In this document: positions 10,437 to 19,856 of the stretch, in pieces
Numbering within the stretch: position 1 is the first letter of the stretch
Layout of the letters: each line of letters starts with the position of its first letter
DNA from: Azolla caroliniana
Taxonomy: Eukaryota > Polypodiophyta
Reading direction: 5' to 3'
Assembly: GCA_043228905.1 (NCBI GenBank)
Contig: JBHGNT010000001.1
Span: 23,560,001-23,624,000 of the forward strand
Length of the DNA stretch: 64,000 nucleotides
The notes under the pieces: model-generated
Told to the model about the DNA's origin: nothing
The model's database searches: none
Seen by the model: only the letters and a program-made list of their open reading frames with translations
Made by a program: the position numbers and the translations under genes

Positions 10437-12125
10437 TAAAGATTATTTTTGGAAAAGAAATAGGATTAGGTCAGAGAGATAGTCATAACATCATGTTGTG
10501 ATGTAAACATATCATGGGCAAACATTAATCGATATCATGATCTCACGTCAATACCCCTCTAGACGTATGAGATGAGGTTCAAGATCAGGTGACTATGGTA
10601 ACACAAAGGTGTTTTAAAAACCATGGGGGTGACAATTTAATGTCTTTCCCTGATCTCTATATCGATTTTTTCATGGCGGCTCCTCGAGGCTCAACCATGT
10701 ATGTTCGCGTCATGAATAGTTTATACACGAAAAAAATGTTAACAATAAACTATGTTTCGGTGCCCACATATGTGGTTTCGGCTCTTTAAGTCCTATTACG
10801 AGGACCCCGAGGTGCACTTAGACCTTAAGTCTAAACATGTGTTATAGTCATATGTATCAAGGATGTTGTATAATCTTGGTCATATTTGAACTCGAGACCT
10901 CGAGAACAAATACATTAAACACTTGAGCCAACCAAGTAAGTTGCTCTTCTCGAATGCTTAATGTTTGATGCGTATAAGAGATATGTGAGGCAATTGATCA
11001 TATATGTTTTTTTTAAAAGAACATATATTTCAAGGGTCCTTATTTCGCCCTCATTTACCAAAACTATGTTGGTACGTTACCTAACCTCAAGTTTCGTAAT
11101 TACGATGGCATACGCCAAATTGCAACCTAATGGTCAAGCCAAATGAGCCTTCGTTTCATAGTAGGCCCACGTGGCCCATCACATGGTCACGTCATTACGA
11201 ATGCCTCTCGTAAGAACGAGCTCATGGTGGCATGGTATCCATGTAACGAGGGAGGGATGTTGGATACATGTGTCATTGGAGCGACCTCACTTGAAGTGGG
11301 TCAAGCCCTACGTACTCAACATCATTATGGCTATAGGCGTTTCTTTACGTAACGAAATCGAGGTCATCAATGGGGTTGTCAACAATCAAAAATTGTTGAA
11401 AAAGGGATGGTGACAACGCCATTCTCACAAAAATGTGAGGACGGCCACCAACATCCTTTTCCTGACAAGGACAACTTTCGATATAATCACGTAATAACGA
11501 ATATACACATATGTTTACTTATCACATATATACGATCAAATACATATATACGTGACCACATATGCCTATATTAAACATATCGTTATATTAAATAGCCACA
11601 AATGATGTGATCGAGATACTTAATCGAGGTATATACCTCTACGCACACGAAACATCCACAAATAAGAGATCATCATAATACGCAATTGAGGTATTGACCT
11701 CTTACGCATACGAGACCAACCGCATATCGTTTACAACAAATCAAGGTATTAAACTCATACGCAAACGTAACATCTGTTCCTGAACGTAATACGAAATTGA
11801 GGTATTGACCTCGTACGCATACGACACTCATCACATATTATTAATATGTCAAACGAGGTATTGACCTCGTGCACATAAGTAAACGTTTTAGATAATCAAT
11901 TAAAGACCACTACAACATCATTAACTTAATGAAAAAAATGACATATAAACTAAACACATGATTAGATGGGAGAAGAGAGAATAGAAAAAAAAATTATGGA
12001 AAGAGTTACCGAAGTTCTTTGTTGATCGTTGTCTAGATCAAGACCGACCGCACATCGATCGATCACCATCAATCAAAAGACAAATGAAAAACAAAGAAAC
12101 ATTAGTACATAAATCTAATATCAAA
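10437..12125 (-). other. Gypsy-A untranslated leader with a hairpin-repeat array
   Basis: 1.7 kb between the gag start and the 5' LTR, with no credible reading frame. From 11619 to 11870 a motif close to GAGGTATTGACCTC (5-bp inverted arms, 4-base loop) occurs five times at 53-68 bp spacing (about 11619, 11687, 11743, 11796, 11854), each followed by a TACGCATACGA-like phrase. Next to the LTR (12110-12125) a degenerate initiator-Met-type primer site can be read on the minus strand, with several transitions away from TGGTATCAGAGC. Confidence 0.65.
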
Positions 12126-12538
12126 TATTAGAGATCTAGGTACTAAAGTAAGCTTAAGATAAGGATAAAGTAATGATAGATAGAAAGGAGAAAAAGAAAG
12201 AAGGGTGCCGATCCACCCGACCACCCCCGAGCGAAGGGATCGAGACGGACTCGAGCCTCGATCAGCATCCCATACCACCGCCGTGGCATCGAGTCGGACC
12301 TGGTGTTGGCGCGCTCCCTACAAGAGTTGACCCACCACAAGAGCAGAGTCTCGATGTAGTCAAAAGATGATCAAATGAGGGTAGTTAGGCCTCTTATTTA
12401 TAGCGATACCCAAGGCCCCCAGGCAAGTTCACACTTGACCTAATGGGTTGTCTCAATCCTGAGGATTAAAAGTAATCCTGCCCTTCTTTACACTCTCATT
12501 TAACCCTCACACTTATCCACGTTTATAGAATACTATGG
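12126..12538 (-). repeat. Gypsy-A 5' LTR, larger part (continues at 19811-19856)
   Basis: Matches 5562-5970 with scattered substitutions. It is interrupted after 12538 by Gypsy-B and resumes at 19811 with the last 46 bp, ending TAACA at 19856. Confidence 0.92.
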
Positions 12539-13329
12539 TGTCGAGATATTACGCAAGTGCGTGTGGAAACGAGGCGGGACCGCGGGGGTCTCGAACCAAA
12601 GAGCAAGCGAGGGAGGAGGAAGAGAGAGAACCGGCTACGCAGGACCGGGGATACACAGGGACACGGCCCTTCAGCACGGAGAACGCGAACAGACACCGAC
12701 ACAGACAGATGCGAATGACTAAATATGTATATTAACAAAAATGGCTAACACGACTACAACCCTCGATGGGGCACAGGTTGGTTACAACCGAACAGGCCGG
12801 CGAACAGATGTCGATGCTTGTTCGCTTCGACGCACAAAGGGGCAGCAGGTCGGAGGTGCTGCCGGAAGCACTCAGGCGTTCCTCGAAACAGCGCGAGCCT
12901 CCTCGGGACCCTGCACAGAAAGCTATGGAGCTCAAGAAGGAAGGAAACAGAGAGAGAAGCGTCCAGAAACGGTCCGACAGCACTTCGTCCTCTCTGCGCG
13001 AGATGCCTGCAACAGCTCTTTCCTGCTCCTTATATAGGCCGACGACAGGCCGTCATGTCAGCTTTATTCCCTGTCCCTTTCGAACAGGGATCCGCTCCGT
13101 TCTTCACGCATCCGCGTAGTTACGCCGCCGACTCGTACAGTTCCTTAGCTCGCGCGCGCGACCGAAAAGACTGTTCGCGCGGTCTTTGTCTCCACTTGTG
13201 TTAGGGCCCGTTCCTGCCGATTATCCTCCTAATTCGCTTCTATGTACAACTTGGAGCGTGCGCGCGTGAAGAACCGGTTCCCACGCCTTGGTGCGCCGAT
13301 TCCGCTTATGGGCGGTTTTCTTCACGACA
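12539..13329 (-). repeat. Gypsy-B 3' LTR
   Basis: Near-identical direct repeat of 19019-19810. TATA box (minus CTATATAAGG) near 13030-13039. Confidence 0.95.
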
Positions 13330-13400
13330 TCCGCCCTCACCTAACCGCGCATCCTCCGGTATGCGCCAAGAGAGTTGGGACGGAGAAAACCGGCCCGTCT

Positions 13401-16400
13401 TCATTCCTCGCCCGTCGGTTCTTCCTCGTTTCCGGATCGTTCGTCACTGCTGACTAGGAGAGCCGGGTCTGGCTCGTCGTCGTGTCGCTTCTTGAACGCT
13501 TTGATCCGCTTCCCTGCAACTGGTATCGCCATTCTCGTGCCGTCGAGTTCCGCCAGGTGATATGTCCCGTTGTCATTGGCGCTCCGTACCACGTAAGGCC
13601 CGAACCACCTTCGTGCGAACTTCCGTGTAGCTCGGTGCTGGTTGTCGAGGCTGCTGTCGTAGACGAGCACCCAGTCACCTTCTTCGATTTTCTTCGGTCG
13701 GAGCCGGTGCGTTCGGTCGAACCTGGCTTTGTTCTTTGTCCTCGCCACCCGGAGCTTCTCCGCAGCCAGTTCCACGTCCTCCGGTCTCCGCTCGAGCTGT
13801 CGTATACGCGCGGCCAACAACTCCTCCCGGCTCATCTCGTCCCTCCAGTCGACCGTTGCCCACGAGGAGATCGTCCGTTCCATCGGCATGATCGGCTTCT
13901 GGCCGAACATGAGCTCCGTCGGCATGTACCCGGTTACCGAACTGTGCGTGGTCCGGTCTGCCCACAAAGCATAAGGTAGCAGCCGCGGCCAGTTACCGAC
14001 TCGGCCTCCGCATGCCCGAACCAACGCCTTGACGATCGGCCCGTGTCCGCGCTCCACCTTTCCATTCGCCTCCGGATTGTACGCAGTGGTGAGCGAGAGC
14101 TTGACTCCCAGCCGGTCGAACAGCTCTGCGGCTTCTTCGGCGTCCAACTCCCCTCGGTCAGCCACGATCTTCCCGACGCACCCGTACCGGCATATCACGT
14201 CCTCGATTAGGAACCGACATACGGCCGCGGTCGTTTTGTTCGGAAGGGCCCGACCTTCCACCTGGTTCGTCAGATCCTCCCGCGCTAGGACCAGGTACCG
14301 CATCTGTCCTACCCCCATTGGCATCGTCACCAGATCTACCATCCATTTGAAGTGGATGGTCGGAGGGTACGTAGGGTGAAGCTCGTCCCGGTGTCGGACC
14401 ACGGAGTGCATCTGACAGCTCTCGCAAGTTGTCACGAATCGATGCACGTCCCGGTACTGCCCCGGCCACCAATACTTCCCCTTCAGTTTCTCAAACGTAG
14501 CCCATGTTCCACGGTGTCCAGCCCAAGGGCTGTCGTGGTAGGCCGCTAGCAGCTCCTCCTGATCTTCCTTCATTGCCACCACCCGGAGCGGGACGCCGTT
14601 CCTCTTCTTCGGGTGCTTCCACAAGTATCCATCCCGGAGAAAGAACCGGTACGCTTTCTTCCGGATCCGGTTGGCCTCGTCCTTCGTCCATGACGCATCG
14701 GGCGTTATTGTCTTCAAAAACCCACCGATCTGCAGCCACTCCCCGTCGTACTTGCTCGCGTCGAAGTCGTTAAGCGCCGGAGTGCTTGTTCCGTCGGTTG
14801 TTACATACGCAGTCTCGAAGAAGTCCACGCCGACCTCTTCGTCCTCCGAAACCATGCCGCCCTCGTCATCGAATCTCGCCCTTGAAAGCATGTCGGCCAT
14901 GGCGTTGTCTTTCCCGGAAATGTGTCGTATTTCCGGGTCCAGGGACTTGATGTACGCTATCCACCTGAGCATTGCCAGGTCCGGCGTCGCGCATCCGGAA
15001 ACCATGCCGAGAATCGGCATGCAATCCGTCTCTATGATTACCTCTGTCCCGATCAGATAGTCCTTGTCGGCCTTCACCGCCGAAACGATACCCCAGAGTT
15101 CGCGTTTAACCTGGGCGTATCCTCGCTGCCGCTCACTGAGGACCTTCGCGCCGAATCGGATCGGAAACCGATTGCCGTCCTCGTCTTCTTGGTTGACGAC
15201 CCACCCGATTCCGGTCGGACTCGTGTCAACCGTTATGTACACTGGGATGCCCTTCCTGTAGACGGCCTTTCGGAGCGCCGGTGCTGCCGAAAGAGCCTCC
15301 TTCAGCTTCCGGACCGACTCCGTGTGCTTGTCTAGCCATTCGAATCTTCGCCCTTTCTTCAATAATCCGTACAGCGGCTCCGCGACGTGTGCGTAATGCG
15401 GGATCCATATGTGGTAGAAGGCGCATGCTCCCAAGAATCTTCGTACTTCCGTGACCGAGCTGCAATCAGGCTTCATCGCGGAGATGGCTTCTACCTTTGC
15501 CGGAGACGGTTTCCGGCCATATGGACCACATAAATGTCCGACCACCATGATTTCCGACTGCCCGAAGGCTGACTTCTCCCCCGAGAAGGTGAGCCTCGCA
15601 TCCTCTAGCCTTTGCAGCACCTTCTCGCAGTCGTCGATGTGCGTCATCACGAATCGCCGGCATCCGTCCGGCCCGATCGTCTCGTCCTTCTCTTCTACCG
15701 GGCATCCCTTGATCGGGATGTCGTCTAGAAACGGCATGGTGATGTCCGGGATGCAGTCCCTCAGCACCTTGTTCATTGCATTCACCATGTGGGCCACCGA
15801 GTTGGTCCCTCCTTGCGGCAACGTACACATCCGCACTAGGCCGAGGGGAGTTCGCATCGTCGTAATGTCTCTGCTCTCCACGGCTAGCTGGAACTGGTCG
15901 TACCCTGAGTATAGATCACCGACCGAGTAAATCGACCTTCCGGCGAAGGCCTCCGCGAACTCGTCTATGGTCGGTCCGATCCCTGCGTTCCGAATGGTCA
16001 CTCTGTTGACCGGCTGCAGGTCCTGAATGAAGCGCAACGATCCGTTTTTCTTTGGTACGGTAAACCATCGGTTTGAATATGGGGCGCTCGACGGCTCGAG
16101 AATGCCCATATCAACTTTCTGCTTCAACAGCTCCATCAACTTCGGGATGTGAGCTCTCGGAACCGGAATTGGCTTGAGATTCCACGGTACATGCGGTACC
16201 GTGAATATCACCATTGGCTCTACGATCGTCGGGTCTACGCACCCGATTTCCTCCGGTGAGAATGCGAAGGCTTTCCCGTGCCTTCCGAGCATTCTCCGAA
16301 ACCGGTCTTCCTCCACCGGCAGTAGGAACCCGCCCCCACCGATCTTCAGCTCGCGGAGCGTCTCGTTGGTGAAGGTGTGTCCTATGCAGGTCGGATCTCG

Positions 16401-16757
16401 TAAGCTGGGGTCCGATGCAACCCCTTTGATTCGGGATTCGCTGCCCTCCGGTAAGGGCGCCGCAACTGGCCTCACCTTCCGGTCCACAGTCTTGTACTTG
16501 GTGCTAACTCGGGCCGTCCGTTCCGACTCGAGCCCTCGACCGAAGTCCGCGATGAATTCGTACATTTCTTCGGAACATACCGGTATCGTCCGGTCTTCGT
16601 TAAGGTCTTCTTCGACTACCTTCCCCAGCATTCCCAAGGTGTCGTCGAAGGAGACTGCCTCCACGGCTCCGTCGATTTCTTCGTCAGGGCCGAGAACTCC
16701 GCACGCCCGAAGTCTCCCCTCTGTCTTTGTTTTCTCTCGGCCGGCGATGCCGACCAT
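13401..16757 (-). CDS. Gypsy-B pol: reverse transcriptase, RNase H, integrase (1118 aa)
   Basis: Open from the ATG at 16757. The reverse transcriptase reads RSIYSVGDLYSGYDQ, then LPQGGTNSVAHM and the catalytic FLDDIPIKG. This LPQGxTNS pattern differs from the [10 protein letters not shown] of common plant gypsy lineages. RNase H shows ITVDTSPTGIG, ETDCMP and ADMLSR. Integrase has the H-H-C-C zinc pattern (HDSPWAGHRG ... CESCQ) and the acidic residues in MVDLVTM, VADRGELD and NGKVERGHG. A WFGPYVV segment closes the C-terminus and no chromodomain is seen. All catalytic residues I can identify are present. Long plus-strand frames opposite it are GC-rich shadows. Confidence 0.92.
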   Translation of the reverse strand: MVGIAGREKTKTEGRLRACGVLGPDEEIDGAVEAVSFDDTLGMLGKVVEEDLNEDRTIPVCSEEMYEFIADFGRGLESERTARVSTKYKTVDRKVRPVAAPLPEGSESRIKGVASDPSLRDPTCIGHTFTNETLRELKIGGGGFLLPVEEDRFRRMLGRHGKAFAFSPEEIGCVDPTIVEPMVIFTVPHVPWNLKPIPVPRAHIPKLMELLKQKVDMGILEPSSAPYSNRWFTVPKKNGSLRFIQDLQPVNRVTIRNAGIGPTIDEFAEAFAGRSIYSVGDLYSGYDQFQLAVESRDITTMRTPLGLVRMCTLPQGGTNSVAHMVNAMNKVLRDCIPDITMPFLDDIPIKGCPVEEKDETIGPDGCRRFVMTHIDDCEKVLQRLEDARLTFSGEKSAFGQSEIMVVGHLCGPYGRKPSPAKVEAISAMKPDCSSVTEVRRFLGACAFYHIWIPHYAHVAEPLYGLLKKGRRFEWLDKHTESVRKLKEALSAAPALRKAVYRKGIPVYITVDTSPTGIGWVVNQEDEDGNRFPIRFGAKVLSERQRGYAQVKRELWGIVSAVKADKDYLIGTEVIIETDCMPILGMVSGCATPDLAMLRWIAYIKSLDPEIRHISGKDNAMADMLSRARFDDEGGMVSEDEEVGVDFFETAYVTTDGTSTPALNDFDASKYDGEWLQIGGFLKTITPDASWTKDEANRIRKKAYRFFLRDGYLWKHPKKRNGVPLRVVAMKEDQEELLAAYHDSPWAGHRGTWATFEKLKGKYWWPGQYRDVHRFVTTCESCQMHSVVRHRDELHPTYPPTIHFKWMVDLVTMPMGVGQMRYLVLAREDLTNQVEGRALPNKTTAAVCRFLIEDVICRYGCVGKIVADRGELDAEEAAELFDRLGVKLSLTTAYNPEANGKVERGHGPIVKALVRACGGRVGNWPRLLPYALWADRTTHSSVTGYMPTELMFGQKPIMPMERTISSWATVDWRDEMSREELLAARIRQLERRPEDVELAAEKLRVARTKNKARFDRTHRLRPKKIEEGDWVLVYDSSLDNQHRATRKFARRWFGPYVVRSANDNGTYHLAELDGTRMAIPVAGKRIKAFKKRHDDEPDPALLVSSDERSGNEEEPTGEE

Positions 16758-16879
16758 CGTACATGCTCCGCTGTCGGAGAAGCAAAATTTCCTACCTATT
16801 GTACACGGTTTTATCGTACAGATGTGGGGTTTTCCCGGAGCATCCGGACTGTCGCGGCCCCACGCCTTGGCAGTCCTCT

Positions 16880-18163
16880 CTAAAAATCCTCTCGGTTTTC
16901 GGAACCGAGGGAGTTGCGGTTACGTTCGTGGTTCGGCCGTACCGTCAGAAACTGGACCGAATGGCGCCCGTCTTGGCTTTTGACCCTCGCGTAGGCCGAA
17001 CCATTGTCCTGCACCTTGGTCTCCATTCGTGCCGCCGTGATGTACGGCTCTCCCAGTATGACCGGATGCGAAGACGTCTCCTGCACGAAGAAGTGCTGGT
17101 CAATCTCGACGTCGCCGATCTTGACTCGCACATTCGGACAGGCCCCGTGCAGTTCCTCGGTGGCGCGCGTTGCTGCCCTTATTTTCCACCCGTGCTTGGT
17201 GTTGATCGGCCATTTGCCCTTCTTATAGAAGTCCATGGACATCAAATTGATCTCCGATCCGTGGTCCACCAAAGCTATCACCGGTTCCTGGACATCGCCG
17301 ATCTTCACCGGGGTTTCCGTGGTCGCTCGGGCCCAGTGTGGTCTCGAATAGTGGCTTTCCGCCCACTCGTCTCCCAGCGCCATGTCGTCTAGGTGCGTCG
17401 TCCGCACTTCCACCGGTCTTTCCGGTTCTGTCTCCGTTGACAGCCTCTTCCGTTTCACCAAGTCCACGATGGAGTCGTGGAACTCCTTCTTGGCGATTCC
17501 CAGCACCTCTCGTAACGACAGCTCCACCTTGCTGTCGAGGATCCGTTCCTCCAGGACCTTTCGTAAGTCCGTGGTCCTTTCTATCTCCGTCCCCAGACGG
17601 TACCCGCCCTTCTGGGGTTTATCTTGCGTACCGGCCCCGCCGGCTTCGTCCCGTCGTGGTCCGGACCGGGTCTCGTATCGTTGTGAGGGCCCGGTCGTCC
17701 CGGGTTTCCCCACCCGCTTCTCTTCTACCAGAGCCTCGTAGTTCTGGCAAGCGGCTTCCACGAAGCCCGTCTTTTCCTCGACCGGGTCGCTCCACCCGGT
17801 CATCTCCCGTACCCGTTTCTCCGCACGGTCCGATTCTTCCCTTTTAAGCCTTGCACCGGCAAGGCCTTCCAGCATCGTCGGCCAGAATCCGGCTTTGCTT
17901 TCCCTTCGGGCCTCGCCGCCCCCGACTCGAATGTCGGCCGACGCCGAGTAGTGGACGGTTTCCGCGTGTCGGGCCGCCGCCTCTTCCATCAACCTTTTCA
18001 TACCACCTCGCCCGTCGTTTCGGCTCAGGGCCCTTCGGGTGTCGCTGGCATGCACCCGTCCTTCCCACAGGTACACCACCCTGTTCCCGAATGTGGCCGA
18101 CTTCATTGCACCACATGCACCTGTTTCCTGCCGCCGGCCGTCGGTCACGAGCCAGTTCGCCAC
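16880..18163 (-). CDS. Gypsy-B spacer and aspartic protease region
   Basis: This frame is continuous with gag in Gypsy-C but shifted here by the 32-nt deletion. Real homology to Gypsy-C begins at VVYLWEGRVHAS (about 18090). The retroviral-type protease shows ALVDHGSEINLMS, with His where Ser or Thr normally follows the catalytic Asp, and the flap/core partner HPVILGEPYI. The same DHGSEIN motif is kept in the diverged Gypsy-C, so it is a lineage trait and not a mutation. The frame ends at 16880. Pol starts in another frame about 120 bp on. Confidence 0.78.
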   Translation of the reverse strand: MANWLVTDGRRQETGACGAMKSATFGNRVVYLWEGRVHASDTRRALSRNDGRGGMKRLMEEAAARHAETVHYSASADIRVGGGEARRESKAGFWPTMLEGLAGARLKREESDRAEKRVREMTGWSDPVEEKTGFVEAACQNYEALVEEKRVGKPGTTGPSQRYETRSGPRRDEAGGAGTQDKPQKGGYRLGTEIERTTDLRKVLEERILDSKVELSLREVLGIAKKEFHDSIVDLVKRKRLSTETEPERPVEVRTTHLDDMALGDEWAESHYSRPHWARATTETPVKIGDVQEPVIALVDHGSEINLMSMDFYKKGKWPINTKHGWKIRAATRATEELHGACPNVRVKIGDVEIDQHFFVQETSSHPVILGEPYITAARMETKVQDNGSAYARVKSQDGRHSVQFLTVRPNHERNRNSLGSENREDF

Positions 18164-18974
18164 CTTCCCTTCGGGCTTGCGCGATTTGGAGGTCCTTTAT
18201 CGCCCTCGTCAATTCCTCCAGCGCCGCTCCTCCGGTTGAGCCTCTGACTACGCCGGTCGAAGCCGAACCGGTTTCCAACCACTCTCGGGTCTCTTCCTTT
18301 CGCACCTGTGGCGCTGGTTCGAGCTTCCTTGCTGCGACCGAGCCCGACCCGGTTGCCCCGTTATCCGCCCATTCTCGTCGTTTGTCGAAACGGCCACAGA
18401 CTTTCTTGACAGCCGCCCAGTCGGTAGTGAGCCCGTCTTCGGTTTCCAGCAAGAGGCCCACTTGCTCCCGATCCCGCTCGTCGACCGACTTGACAAACAG
18501 CAAGACTCGGCTTGTGTCCAGGATGGTTCGGTCGAGCGCCGAAAGGCGCGCAAAGTTTTCCTCGAACTCCCGGAGGAGTGCCGACGCGTTTCTTCCCTTC
18601 CCCGGGGACTCCACCCATTCCATGAACCTTCGCTTCGAAAGCCGGAGCGCGTCGTCCAGCCCGTATTTCTCTAGGAGCCGACCTTCGAACTCCTCCCAGG
18701 TACGGCTCTCCGCCCGCACCTCGAGCACCTCCGCATGGATGCTCGGCATCGCCACTCGGGGAAATCCGGCAAGACGCCTTTCTTCCGAAATGTCCCGCAT
18801 CAGCATCTCTGCACCGTAGGACGCCAAATACTTCGTGGCATCCTTCCCATCGAACCGGCCGATCGTGCCGACGACCGCCTCAATAGCTCTGTCGAGGGCA
18901 CCGGTGCCCTCGCGCGCGTTTACAATCCGATCCACGGCCGAAGCCATGGCCTCTGCAAGATCCGACCCCCTCAT
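17844..18974 (-). CDS. Gypsy-B gag (C-terminus disrupted)
   Basis: I start gag at the ATG at 18974-18972 (MRGSDLAEAM), because the longer frame begins with GTG inside the primer-site region. The protein has a helical capsid-like region with typical gag features (EEFEGRLLEKYGLDD, then ALLREFEENFARLS) and ends with the start of a zinc knuckle, CMWCNEVGH. The last Cys of the CCHC motif is missing. Alignment with Gypsy-C shows that about 32 nt are deleted right after the His, which throws the frame. In Gypsy-C the knuckle completes (HIQKEC) and reads on into the protease region, so gag and protease were probably one frame originally. Confidence 0.78.
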   Translation of the reverse strand: MRGSDLAEAMASAVDRIVNAREGTGALDRAIEAVVGTIGRFDGKDATKYLASYGAEMLMRDISEERRLAGFPRVAMPSIHAEVLEVRAESRTWEEFEGRLLEKYGLDDALRLSKRRFMEWVESPGKGRNASALLREFEENFARLSALDRTILDTSRVLLFVKSVDERDREQVGLLLETEDGLTTDWAAVKKVCGRFDKRREWADNGATGSGSVAARKLEPAPQVRKEETREWLETGSASTGVVRGSTGGAALEELTRAIKDLQIAQARREGGELARDRRPAAGNRCMWCNEVGHIREQGGVPVGRTGACQRHPKGPEPKRRARWYEKVDGRGGGPTRGNRPLLGVGRHSSRGRRGPKGKQSRILADDAGRPCRCKA

Positions 18975-19018
18975 CTTCTGCTCTTCTGCCGCCTCTTTCA
19001 CGTCGAGTTCACCAAAGA

Positions 19019-19810
19019 TGTCGAGATATTACGCAAGTGCGTGTGGAAACGAGGCGGGACCGCGGGGGTCTCGAACCAAAGAGCAAGCGAGGGAGGAGGA
19101 AGAGAGAGAACCGGCTACGCAGGACCGGGGATACACAGGGACACGGCCCTTCAGCACGGAGAACGCGAACAGACACCGACACAAACAGATGCGAATGACT
19201 AAATATGTATATTAACAAAAATGGCTAACACGACTACAACCCTCGATGGGGCACAGGTTGGTTACAACCGAACAGGCCGGCGAACAGATGCCGATGCTTG
19301 TTCGCTTCGACGCACAAAGTGGCAGCAGGTCGGAGGTGCTGCCGGAAGCACTCAGGCGTTCCTCGAAACAGCGCGAGCCTCCTCGGGACCCTGCACAGAA
19401 AGCTATGGAGCTCAAGAAGGAAGGAAACAGAGAGAGAAGCGTCCAGAAACGGTCCGACAACACTTCGTCCTCTCTGCGCGAGATGCCTGCAACAGCTCTT
19501 TCCTGCTCCTTATATAGGCCGACGAGCAGGCCGTCATGTCAGCTTTATTCCCTGTCCCTTTCAAACAGGGATCCGCTCCGTTCTTCACGCATCCGCGTAG
19601 TTACGCCGCCGACTCGTACAGTTCCTTAGCTCGCGCGCGCGACCGAAAAGACTGTTCGCGCGGTCTTTGTCTCCACTTGTGTTAGGGCCCGTTCCTGCCG
19701 ATTATCCTCCTAATTCGCTTCTATGTACAACTTGGAGCGTGCGCGCGTGAAGAACCGGTTCCCACGCCTTGGTGCGCCGATTCCGCTTATGGGCGGTTTT
19801 CTTCACGACA
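19019..19810 (-). repeat. Gypsy-B 5' LTR
   Basis: Near-identical direct repeat of 12539-13329. The primer binding site lies at about 18999-19016. Same TATA box near 19510-19520. Confidence 0.95.
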
Positions 19811-19856
19811 ACGGTAAATTCTCACCACGGGATATTAAATGGTCATGCCCGTAACA

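Larger units (their letters stand above)
12539..19810 (-). mobile_element. Gypsy-B: young Ty3/gypsy element with 4-bp TSD
   Basis: The LTRs are 12539-13329 (791 bp) and 19019-19810 (792 bp). They differ by five substitutions and one indel by eye (about 0.6%). LTR ends are TGTCG...CGACA. The target duplication is 4 bp, ATGG (12535-12538) against ACGG (19811-19814); the host LTR copy has ACGG. The polypurine tract is 13330-13342 (minus AGGTGAGGGCGGA). The primer site beside the 5' LTR reads TTTGGTGAAC(T/C)CGACGTG on the minus strand and is shared with Gypsy-C. The coding region is GC-rich, unlike the surroundings. Pol is open over 1118 codons, while gag carries a small deletion. Confidence 0.93.
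5562..19856 (-). mobile_element. Gypsy-A: Ty3/gypsy element split by Gypsy-B
   Basis: Minus-strand LTR retrotransposon. The 3' LTR is 5562-6016 (455 bp). The coding region is 6003-10436 and a 1.7-kb leader occupies 10437-12125. The 5' LTR is cut into 12126-12538 and 19811-19856 by Gypsy-B. Removing Gypsy-B and one copy of its 4-bp target duplication restores a 455-bp LTR. The polypurine tract is 6017-6030 (minus AAAGAGGGGGAGTA). The LTR ends are TGTTA...TAATA. I counted roughly 18 differences between LTRs (about 4%), so it is older than Gypsy-B. The flanking 5-mers differ (TGGAG left, GCCGT right), so no intact target duplication remains. Confidence 0.9.

Noticed and set aside
16880-18163. 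Programmed +1 frameshift between gag and protease in Gypsy-B
   Set aside because: Comparison with Gypsy-C shows a 32-nt deletion at the frame change. The ancestral arrangement is a single frame.
13482-18819. Many long plus-strand open frames opposite Gypsy-B (for example 13482-13979, 16174-16983, 17851-18819)
   Set aside because: They lie antisense to clear gag, protease and pol, have Ser/Arg/Pro-rich shadow composition caused by high GC, and match no family.
12539-19810. Segmental duplication of about 790 bp (12539-13329 and 19019-19810)
   Set aside because: These are LTRs of one element: TG/CA ends, a polypurine tract, a primer site and a target duplication are all in place.
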